A DNA stretch of 12,057 nucleotides, taken from an uncultured Paraprevotella sp. (GTDB taxonomy: Bacteria > Bacteroidota > Bacteroidia > Bacteroidales > Bacteroidaceae). A model generated the notes under the pieces. It had not been told where the DNA came from. It was given only the letters and a program-made list of their open reading frames with translations, and ran no database searches. The stretch spans positions 1-12,057 of the forward strand of contig CAAFWT010000124.1 of NCBI GenBank assembly GCA_900766785.1, read 5' to 3'. Positions 6,075 to 12,057 of the stretch are shown piece after piece. A program made the translations under genes and the position numbers. The first letter of the stretch is position 1. Each line of letters starts with the position of its first letter.

Positions 6075-6127
6075 CTTTTAACGAAAAAAAACGGATGGAA
6101 GAACATAGGTAAATGAGGCAATATGCC

Positions 6128-6135
6128 TACCTTTG
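6128..6135 (+). promoter_or_regulatory. Candidate -7 box for rubredoxin
   Basis: TACCTTTG fits TAnnTTTG; no good TTTG is seen 19 bases upstream. The start site would be near 6142, about 43 bases before the rubredoxin ATG. Confidence 0.55.
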
Positions 6136-6184
6136 CCTTGAAATTGAATTTTCAAATCGTAATTTTAGAAAGGAAAGGATTATT

Positions 6185-6346
6185 ATGAAAAAGTACGTAT
6201 GTGATTTGTGCGGATGGGAATATGACCCCGAAGTAGGAGTACCCGAGCAGGGAATAGAGCCTGGAACAGCTTTCGAGGACCTGCCTGAGGATTTTGAGTG
6301 CCCCCTGTGTGGAGTGGGCAAGGACCAGTTCTCACCCGAGGATTGA
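6185..6346 (+). CDS. Rubredoxin
   Basis: A 53-residue one-iron electron carrier. CDLCGWEYDPEVG (6-18) and CPLCGVGKDQF (39-49) give the two CxxCG knuckles; C6, C9, C39 and C42 hold the Fe. YDP and G18 are the conserved aromatic/turn positions, and the length is typical. The start is set by MKKYVCDLC at 6185, preceded by the purine-rich AGAAAGGAAAGG; the frame is open to an ATG at 6113, but the added 24 residues overlap the promoter and are not part of the family. In anaerobes rubredoxins pass electrons to oxygen- or peroxide-reducing enzymes such as rubrerythrin or flavodiiron proteins; no such partner is next to it here. Confidence 0.95.
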   Translation: MKKYVCDLCGWEYDPEVGVPEQGIEPGTAFEDLPEDFECPLCGVGKDQFSPED

Positions 6347-6360
6347 TTACGTCAGGATAG

Positions 6361-6378
6361 CGAATCATCTATGATTCG
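6361..6378. repeat. Perfect inverted repeat after rubredoxin
   Basis: CGAATCAT-CT-ATGATTCG, an 8-bp perfect inverted repeat 14 bases after the rubredoxin stop, followed on the plus strand by TTTCCTCT. It may be a first, weak terminator or RNA-stabilising hairpin. Confidence 0.5.
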
Positions 6379-6401
6379 TTTCCTCTGATAAACAAACAAT
6401 C

Positions 6402-6434
6402 GAGACGCCTCTCGCCAAGTGCGAGGGGCGTCTC
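6402..6434. terminator. Bidirectional intrinsic terminator between rubredoxin and the giant secreted protein
   Basis: GAGACGCCTCTCG (6402-6414) pairs with CGAGGGGCGTCTC (6422-6434) over 13 positions (one T:G) around a 7-base loop. On the minus strand it is followed by a T-rich run GATTGTTTGTTTATC; on the plus strand by TCTCTTTGT. It lies 32 bases after the stop of the minus-strand gene and 55 after the rubredoxin stop, so it most likely ends both transcripts. Confidence 0.85.
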
Positions 6435-6466
6435 TCTCTTTGTAATGTATTCTGCGTATGCTACGG

Positions 6467-9400
6467 TCACTTGACCATAATCTTACGAGCCTTTCCGTCA
6501 ACTACGATAATGTAGAGTCCGCTCTGGAGCGCACCTCCATTCACCTTCTGACCACTGATAGTATAGATACCGTCCACGGACAGAGTGCCATTGGCATCTG
6601 TGGTGGGAATCTGTATCACGCCATTGGGATCCTCATAGCTCACAGGAATCAAGTTCCAGTAGATATTATCCTTGAAACCATCTGCGCCCACCCACCATGC
6701 GGTATCTTCGTATCCGCTGTTGAGATATGCCGGCAGGTAGTTGTTCCTAAGCTGGCTCTTGTCCTCTATTATATAGGTGTCGGTATCAGCGTTATGAATC
6801 AGAGTCATGCTGGCAGGACGGTCAGATGTGCCCACAAGATGTCCATTGGAATTCATGGTACCAGCTAGATAACGTCCTGTTTCCATATTGCGGAAGGTGT
6901 ATCCATCCTGCTGCTTCTGGATATAATAGAGGTACTTCAACTCATTTTCAGTAATCTCTGTGGTACTGAGAGCTTCTGTTCTGGGCTCTTGGAAGGTGTT
7001 GTAGAGATCAGTTGAAATATTGTTGAGATAGGCACCTGGTTTGCTGGGATTGGTCAAAGCGGAGCGCACATAATAGAATCCATCTGTAATATCATCGCCC
7101 TCGTATTCAGGAACGTATGCCTCCAGAGCGGCTGCCACATCGCTATCCACGGGTTCGAACTTCCATGCGGGAGCCTCGCCCTGCTGACTGTCACAATACC
7201 ACAGGATCACAGCCTCACCGGCCGTACCAGGACGCATAGCAGTACCGTATCCGCTGGCATACTGGGTGTCAGCATTCAGCTTCCACACCTCGGTGGTAGA
7301 AACATTGCCGTTGGTATAAGTAGCATAGTAGGTGGGGGTGATGGTTATTGGTTCGCCTACGAGTGTACCATAATGATAGAATTTGCCCTCCTGTCCTCCC
7401 AGATAACGATGGTCTGTGATGCTCTGGATGCTGATTTTGCCATCCTCAAGCACACTTACGTGCCAGATGAATCCCTTTTCGATAGCCTGGGTATTATCGG
7501 AAGTGTGGGTGACCAGGTGAGGAAGATCGGAAGAGGAAGCATACAGGTAATAACCTGGAGCTGTGGACACTTCAGAACCTACCATATAATAGTATCCATC
7601 CGTCAGTGTCGGAGTCAGGGCCTCTGTTTGCTTTTTCAGACTGTCAGTCAATGCGAGCACCTCCTCATCGGTAAACGTGCCGGCATAGATGCCCGCGAGC
7701 GTACTGGTGTAGAGTTCAAAATACTCATTGTACAACTGGTCGCTTATGCGGTTATGGTCATAAGCATTCTGCAAGGCTATGGAAAAGTCCTCACAGACAT
7801 TCTCCAGTTCGGTGAACAAACAGGCACTCTGCATAAACTTATCACAGAGGCTGTCCAGCACGGTGGCCTTGGCCATACAATCCTCTATTGTGGCCGTTTC
7901 CATGGGGATGTTGTCATAAATGGCATTACGTATGACATTGGAGCAGCTGTAGATAGAAGCGGTGATGGTGGTAGCACGCTCGGTCTGGGCATCAGCCATA
8001 GACTGAGCCGCCTCGGCATTCTGACCCATGTAACGTACAGAAATATCGTCCACGATGAGCCAATCATAGCGGTAAGAGGGGAAACTGTCCTTTCTGATAC
8101 CTATAGTCAACTGGCCATCCACAGCACATCCATAGACCGTCTGGGTGTACCTGCCTGCATTCAAGGCTATGGCAGCACCATAAGGCATGTTGGGAATACG
8201 TATGTCACCATTGCTGTAATCGTCATCCGAACAGTTGACACCCACCTCGGCATCAGCCACAGACAACGCATCGTCCCAGATATTGAGCAAGGGGGTTCGC
8301 TTGTCACCCACCTGGAAGAACCCACTTATCAGGTCATCGGACGAGGAAACAGATACAGCTCCCGTGCGATAAAAACCTCGGAAGGTGACAGCATAGATAC
8401 CATCGGGCACTCCTGTTACTGTCTGGGTCATGCTCACATGATCCATATCATACCATCCTGCCACATTGTTCACTTCAGCTCCATGTGAGCCAGAGCAAGT
8501 GCCAGGTCCTGCATGTTCTTCGGTCCAACCAGTAAAGTTGGGTTCCTCAAACTTAAGATTCACGAAGAGATTATCCACCACGGTTCCCTCCACAGCTCCT
8601 CCACGAAGAGCATTTTCCAAGAGCATCTGCATATAAGCAATCTCTTCGGTCATATTCTCGTCCACGTTGCCGTTGGCTATGATATAGGGATAAGAGCCGT
8701 TGGGGAAATCTTCACCAGGAGCCACATACTCGTCCAGATACTCTGTAAGCTTCATGGCAGCAAGGCCTGTGAGATTGCCATTCTGCTCAATTGCTGCACG
8801 AACATCATCAACTGCTTTCTGATAAGCGAGGTAATCCTGCAGACTGCTGAGGAGTTCCTCTCGAGAAGCCACCAATTCGGAGAAGAGCTGAGGAGCAGTC
8901 TCCATATCCTGAATACCGTTGACAGCCTCGATGACATTTATGAAGTTCTCCTTGGCTGCAGCACTGCACATCAAGTCTTCCACGCCGTCATACAAATCAT
9001 CGTAACTGGCAGAGATGAGCGCCATGGCATCGGGATCGTTGCCATAATAAGTGAGTTTCCAGTTGTCGGCCACAAAGGTATCACCAGCTCCACCATTGGC
9101 ACAACTGGCACCAATGATGAGTGTTCCGTCGCTGACATACGCCATCACTGTGGTCACGTCCATAGTCTCGGCTGTACCTACCACACAGCGGGTCCAGTTT
9201 CTGACTTCGCTGTTGAGCGTATAAATTTGAGCTTGACCTTTTGCAGAGGCATTATAGACACTCACCATATACACACCATTGGGCAGTCCGGTAAGCTTTT
9301 GATAGACATCAAAGTCCCCGCTCTGGGCATTCATCATATGAGTTGAATAATCGAGAACGGTACCATTCCATCCTATTCTGTTATCGCAGGAGGGGTTGAC

Positions 9401-11032
9401 AAGAAGCTGAGTCACATTGAAGGGATTCATGGCAGTGCCATCCAATACCATTCTCTCCAGGATGTGTGAACGTACGAGACCAGGAATGCTGGCAGTGGCA
9501 GCCTCCATTTGCTCGTCGGTACTGTTCGCGTCGGCAAGTATGGCCTTAAGGGCAGACAGATCTATCAGGGGCCATTCTGCCTCGGTCTTCCTGATGGCTG
9601 CAGCAAGGGCGGCATAGGCACGTCCTTGATTAACATCGGGAGCAGAGGGATCATTGATACGAATAGTCCTGTTCTTCAGGTCGAGAGTAACCAGATAGGT
9701 ACCTGCCTCCACCTTCCAAGTGAAGCCCTCAGTATAGAGGCCGCACTTATCGGTCACACCCTCGTAGAGTTCGTAACCTGCCGAGGGACCGCTGTAGATG
9801 TTGGCTTCTTCGCCGTCAGCCTTGCGGGTGTATATGACGAAAGAGCCATATCCATTGGCCTCATCTGTCACGGTAATCTCTCCTGTATAGACACCACCAC
9901 CCTGATGCTGGAGTCTATAATCATAGTTTTCGGCATCCCAGTTGGCACCTTCCATGCTGCCCACCACAGTCACCACTTTGGCCATTGCCGTCTCTACAGC
10001 CTCTGCGTCGAGCTTAATCAGATTCCAGTTGATACTGCTGGTAAGCCAAGCGGCAGATCCTGCCCACCAGGCAAAGGCTTCGCTACCACTATTCAGATAA
10101 GCGGGCAGGAACCCATTGGTGGGTTGATATTCATCCAGGATGGTATAGGAACCGTCTGCACTGCCGGCACCTATGGTGAGAGGAGCAGCCTGAAGCACAG
10201 AACCCGCATGATGTCCGTTGGTATTGGGCGAACCTCCCAGGTATCGCTCTGTACCGAGATTGCGGAAAGCATATCCGCCTTCAACGCGTGTCACATAGAA
10301 CACATACTTGGAGAGATCCGCGGTGAGCTCTGTGGTGCTCAGCTCGGCACGTTCCTCCTGATACATACGATAGCGGTCACCCTCATTTCCATAGAGATAG
10401 GCTCCTGGCTTGGAAGTATTTCCCAGGTCGGAGCGTACGTAGTAATAACCTTCCTCTACCTCTACGCCCGCATAGGGGAGTTGCATCTGAGCCACCTGCT
10501 CAACTATGGCTTCATCTACGGGTTCAAACACCCAGGCAGCAGCCTCACCCTGCTGACTGTCACAATACCACAGGTATATCGCTTCCCCACCCGCACCAGG
10601 ACGCATAGCTGTACCATAACCAGACTCTACATCCAAATCGGCATCGAGCTTGAAGGTGCCATCACCACTTGCGGATGCCGTGAAGGTGATGGCATGAGGC
10701 ATCTGTGACATGGTACCATGATGTCTGAAGGTACCTATCTGCCCGCCCAGATAACGCTTATCGGCCAGGTTCTGTATGCTATATGTACCATCTGATAAGC
10801 TCTCCACCTTCCAGATGAAGCATTTCTCTGTGGCTGTAAGTTGCTCGGGCATGGTGACAGACACCAGACGGGGAAGGTCGGATGAGGTGGTGCGCATATA
10901 CGCATCAGGGTTGGTGCTTGCAGCAGAACCCTTCATCAGATAATAACCCGGTGCAATTTCATCGGCATGAATGCTTACGGAAGCAAGCATAGCCGTGACC
11001 AAGGTCATCAGTAATAAAGAAAACCGTTTCAT
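6467..11032 (-). CDS. Giant secreted multidomain protein of unknown function, duplicated end modules
   Basis: 1521 residues. Residues 1-24 (MKRFSLLLMTLVTAMLASVSIHA) are a signal peptide without a lipobox. The first module (about 28-341) and last module (about 1145-1464) are clearly related: both hold SSDLP, YLGGQ, SGYGTAMRPG, LWYCDSQQGEA, FEPVD, SKPGAYL, LSTTE, LPAYLNSG and WNLI. Each module has two halves opening with GYY and YYYVRS, with short beta-strand repeats that suggest beta-trefoil-like folds (inference). Between them lie a beta-rich domain (about 353-461) reminiscent of SusE/SusF starch-binding domains, helical stretches (about 465-525, 665-815, 1005-1140), and two jelly-roll-like regions (about 540-665 and 820-1002, each ending in a D/NW pattern typical of carbohydrate-binding folds). 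The C-terminus (about 1480-1521, GIYTISGQKV... GLYIIVVDGKARKIMVK) resembles the short C-terminal tail of Bacteroidales type IX-like secreted proteins. No catalytic motif is seen. A surface glycan-binding or adhesion role is a guess. Confidence 0.9.
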   Translation of the reverse strand: MKRFSLLLMTLVTAMLASVSIHADEIAPGYYLMKGSAASTNPDAYMRTTSSDLPRLVSVTMPEQLTATEKCFIWKVESLSDGTYSIQNLADKRYLGGQIGTFRHHGTMSQMPHAITFTASASGDGTFKLDADLDVESGYGTAMRPGAGGEAIYLWYCDSQQGEAAAWVFEPVDEAIVEQVAQMQLPYAGVEVEEGYYYVRSDLGNTSKPGAYLYGNEGDRYRMYQEERAELSTTELTADLSKYVFYVTRVEGGYAFRNLGTERYLGGSPNTNGHHAGSVLQAAPLTIGAGSADGSYTILDEYQPTNGFLPAYLNSGSEAFAWWAGSAAWLTSSINWNLIKLDAEAVETAMAKVVTVVGSMEGANWDAENYDYRLQHQGGGVYTGEITVTDEANGYGSFVIYTRKADGEEANIYSGPSAGYELYEGVTDKCGLYTEGFTWKVEAGTYLVTLDLKNRTIRINDPSAPDVNQGRAYAALAAAIRKTEAEWPLIDLSALKAILADANSTDEQMEAATASIPGLVRSHILERMVLDGTAMNPFNVTQLLVNPSCDNRIGWNGTVLDYSTHMMNAQSGDFDVYQKLTGLPNGVYMVSVYNASAKGQAQIYTLNSEVRNWTRCVVGTAETMDVTTVMAYVSDGTLIIGASCANGGAGDTFVADNWKLTYYGNDPDAMALISASYDDLYDGVEDLMCSAAAKENFINVIEAVNGIQDMETAPQLFSELVASREELLSSLQDYLAYQKAVDDVRAAIEQNGNLTGLAAMKLTEYLDEYVAPGEDFPNGSYPYIIANGNVDENMTEEIAYMQMLLENALRGGAVEGTVVDNLFVNLKFEEPNFTGWTEEHAGPGTCSGSHGAEVNNVAGWYDMDHVSMTQTVTGVPDGIYAVTFRGFYRTGAVSVSSSDDLISGFFQVGDKRTPLLNIWDDALSVADAEVGVNCSDDDYSNGDIRIPNMPYGAAIALNAGRYTQTVYGCAVDGQLTIGIRKDSFPSYRYDWLIVDDISVRYMGQNAEAAQSMADAQTERATTITASIYSCSNVIRNAIYDNIPMETATIEDCMAKATVLDSLCDKFMQSACLFTELENVCEDFSIALQNAYDHNRISDQLYNEYFELYTSTLAGIYAGTFTDEEVLALTDSLKKQTEALTPTLTDGYYYMVGSEVSTAPGYYLYASSSDLPHLVTHTSDNTQAIEKGFIWHVSVLEDGKISIQSITDHRYLGGQEGKFYHYGTLVGEPITITPTYYATYTNGNVSTTEVWKLNADTQYASGYGTAMRPGTAGEAVILWYCDSQQGEAPAWKFEPVDSDVAAALEAYVPEYEGDDITDGFYYVRSALTNPSKPGAYLNNISTDLYNTFQEPRTEALSTTEITENELKYLYYIQKQQDGYTFRNMETGRYLAGTMNSNGHLVGTSDRPASMTLIHNADTDTYIIEDKSQLRNNYLPAYLNSGYEDTAWWVGADGFKDNIYWNLIPVSYEDPNGVIQIPTTDANGTLSVDGIYTISGQKVNGGALQSGLYIIVVDGKARKIMVK
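6641..7600 (-). repeat. C-terminal copy of the duplicated protein module
   Basis: Encodes residues about 1145-1464. It aligns with residues about 28-341 of the same protein through the shared motifs SSDLP, YLGGQ, SGYGTAMRPG, LWYCDSQQGEA, LPAYLNSG and WNLI, in the same order. Confidence 0.85.
7172..7205 (-). repeat. 34-bp near-identical DNA repeat, copy 2
   Basis: Matches 10541-10574 at 33 of 34 bases, with 27 consecutive identical bases (7179-7205). It encodes the LWYCDSQQGEA segment. Most flanking bases of the two modules have diverged. Confidence 0.9.
10010..10951 (-). repeat. N-terminal copy of the duplicated protein module
   Basis: Encodes residues about 28-341, the first copy of the two-part module, directly after the signal peptide. 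Confidence 0.85.
10541..10574 (-). repeat. 34-bp near-identical DNA repeat, copy 1
   Basis: Partner of 7172-7205, offset by 3369 bases (1123 codons). Same reading frame and same encoded residues, LWYCDSQQGEA at 154-164. Confidence 0.9.
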
Positions 11033-11146
11033 AAAGATTTGTTTTTGTAAAAAGGTAATTTTTAGTTAATAATATTATTTAGTTTGCATTCTTCAACTGT
11101 TGCATTTGGCTTAAACCGGCTTGTAGTTTGCCACAAAATGGCATCG

Positions 11147-11154
11147 CAAATTTA
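11147..11154 (-). promoter_or_regulatory. Candidate -7 box for the giant secreted protein
   Basis: TAAATTTG on the minus strand fits TAnnTTTG; the -33 position has no good TTTG. The start site would be near 11140, leaving a leader of about 108 bases that contains a possible hairpin (TTTGC...GCAAA, 11128-11151). Confidence 0.5.
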
Positions 11155-11280
11155 TAACAAACTCCTAACCTACCCCACATGTTAAGCATTGTCATAACAG
11201 CGAAGGTGCCATTTGAGTCTTCACACGAATTGGGGGGAGACATTTCACCCACGATCTATACTCACAGACCAGTATCCGCC

Positions 11281-11300
11281 TCAAAATTACACAATTTTGA
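11281..11300. repeat. Operator-like inverted repeat TCAAAATT-N4-AATTTTGA
   Basis: Perfect 8-bp arms (11281-11288, 11293-11300) spaced by ACAC. A further half-site AATTTTG occurs at 11350-11356. There is no T run beside it, so a protein-binding site is more likely than a terminator. The regulator is unknown. Confidence 0.5.
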
Positions 11301-11522
11301 CAAATCCAGCAAATAATGATGGATTTCTATCGTGAAGTTAATATTTCCCAATTTTGGCACCTTACATTTCTGCCCAGATGATGTGTGCTGAGATTTCTGT
11401 CTGCCTTTGTTGTACATGTCGGGAAAAAGCAGTTACTTTACACTTCGCTTCGGGGCAAAGACCACAGTCATCAGACAGGAAGTCTGTGCCCAAAGCCATA
11501 CGAAATATCTCTTTTCTCACTC

Positions 11523-12057
11523 ATGAAACAAACCCATTCTCTCTTCAAGGTCAACGGAACAGACTACTCTGTCCCCTTCATGCTCATAGCCTCCTTGTTC
11601 TTTCTGTGGGGATTTGCCCATAGTATACTGGAAGTGCTGAATCCACATTTCCAGCAATCTCTGAACATTTCCAAGACCAAGGCTTCACTGGTGCAAGTGG
11701 CCGTATATGGCGGTTACTTCCTGATGGCTATTCCTGCCGGCTATATCGTACGCCGATGGGGATATCGCAAGGGTGTGCTCACAGGTCTGCTGCTATATGG
11801 CTTGGGGGCACTGCTCTTCATCCCGGGCTCAGCAATGGAATCATTTCCCTTCTACATCTTCTCGCTCTTTGTCATCGGATGCGGACTCACCTGTCTGGAG
11901 ACAAGTGCCAATCCCTATACCACTGTACTGGGGCCTGCCGATTCTGCCGAAAGGCGTATCAACCTGGCTCAGTCGCTCAACGGAGTGGGATGGATAGTGG
12001 GGCCGCTGGTAGGAGGAGCTCTGCTCTTCTCGGGCGTGAACATAGCAGTCCCATACA
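11523..12057 (+). CDS. FucP-family MFS sugar:H+ symporter, N-terminal part
   Basis: Starts MKQTHSLFKVNGTDYSVPF and continues for 178 codons to the window edge, less than half of the usual 400-440 residues. Motifs of the fucose/glucose/galactose permease family are LFFLWGFAHSILEVLNPHFQ (25-44), YGGYFLMAIPAGYIVRRWGY (62-81), GLLLYGLGALLF (88-99), CLETSANPYTTVLGP (124-138) and RINLAQSLNGVGWIVGPLVGG (145-165). E126 corresponds to the essential Glu135 of E. coli FucP; the site of FucP Asp46 is Glu (E37) here. It would import a hexose, possibly L-fucose, across the inner membrane with protons. The substrate cannot be fixed from half a protein. The ATG at 11523 lies right before the first family motifs; there is no obvious Shine-Dalgarno, which is common in Bacteroidota. 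Confidence 0.88.
   Translation, partial: MKQTHSLFKVNGTDYSVPFMLIASLFFLWGFAHSILEVLNPHFQQSLNISKTKASLVQVAVYGGYFLMAIPAGYIVRRWGYRKGVLTGLLLYGLGALLFIPGSAMESFPFYIFSLFVIGCGLTCLETSANPYTTVLGPADSAERRINLAQSLNGVGWIVGPLVGGALLFSGVNIAVPY

Larger units (their letters stand above)
11033..11522. other. 490-bp intergenic region between divergent genes
   Basis: Separates the giant secreted protein (minus) from the sugar transporter (plus). It is AT-rich near 11041-11090, including a 12-bp palindrome AATAATATTATT (11068-11079), and contains a minus-strand -7 box, an operator-like inverted repeat (11281-11300) and a 9-bp inverted pair AAGGTGCCA (11203-11211)/TGGCACCTT (11355-11363). On the plus side only a poor -7-like TTACTTTAC (about 11433) is seen before the transporter. 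I see no credible gene or RNA in it. Confidence 0.6.

Noticed and set aside
7524..7535. AGATCGGAAGAG, identical to the first 12 bases of the Illumina adapter, inside the giant gene.
   Set aside because: The next base is G, not the adapter C, the frame continues into conserved SSDLPHLV coding sequence, and the paralogous site near 10880 has the related GGTCGGATGAG. It is genuine sequence, although adapter trimming could cut reads here.
9509..10708. Long plus-strand open frame (399 codons) opposite the giant secreted protein.
   Set aside because: Shadow of codon bias. The minus-strand frame has a signal peptide and internal protein repeats; the plus-strand one has no coherent features.

Overview
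The window looks like a piece of a Bacteroidota genome, most likely order Bacteroidales (Bacteroides/Prevotella type), recovered as an assembled contig. Four things point there. Several promoters match the Bacteroidota form (TTTG, about 19-20 bp, TAnnTTTG). The aromatic genes are of the Bacteroides type. There is a very large secreted protein with a short Prevotella/Bacteroides-like C-terminal tail. The coding capacity is high and the GC content moderate. The first 19 bases are not genomic: they match the end of an Illumina TruSeq adapter, so the left edge is a contig end carrying an artefact.

Bases 20-3827 (minus strand) hold a phenylalanine/tyrosine operon. In transcription order it is a promoter, a Phe/Tyr-rich leader peptide with an attenuator, prephenate dehydratase (pheA), a class I/II aminotransferase, a DAHP synthase fused to chorismate mutase, and prephenate dehydrogenase (tyrA, cut by the contig end). 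Together these supply the first step of the shikimate pathway, the chorismate branch step, and the steps from prephenate to Phe and Tyr. The most interesting discovery here is the leader at about 3600-3830. It has a perfect Bacteroidota promoter and a 21-codon peptide with five Phe and five Tyr codons within eleven codons. Four RNA segments follow that can pair 1:2, 2:3 or 3:4, the last being an intrinsic terminator just before pheA. This is the layout of a trp/phe-type ribosome-mediated attenuator.

Bases 3842-5008 hold a 70-residue TPR-like protein (minus) and, divergent from it, a DUF554 membrane protein (plus). Bases 5184-6346 hold a secreted zinc-protease-like protein of the plant/bacterial basic secretory protein family (minus) and a divergent rubredoxin (plus), followed by a strong hairpin terminator that probably serves both strands.

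Bases 6467-11032 encode one 1521-residue secreted protein of unknown function on the minus strand. It has a roughly 320-residue module at both ends, each module made of two related halves, around a central region of beta-rich and helical segments. A 34-bp stretch is nearly identical between the two modules. After a 490-bp intergenic region, a FucP-family sugar/proton symporter begins at 11523 (plus) and runs off the right end.
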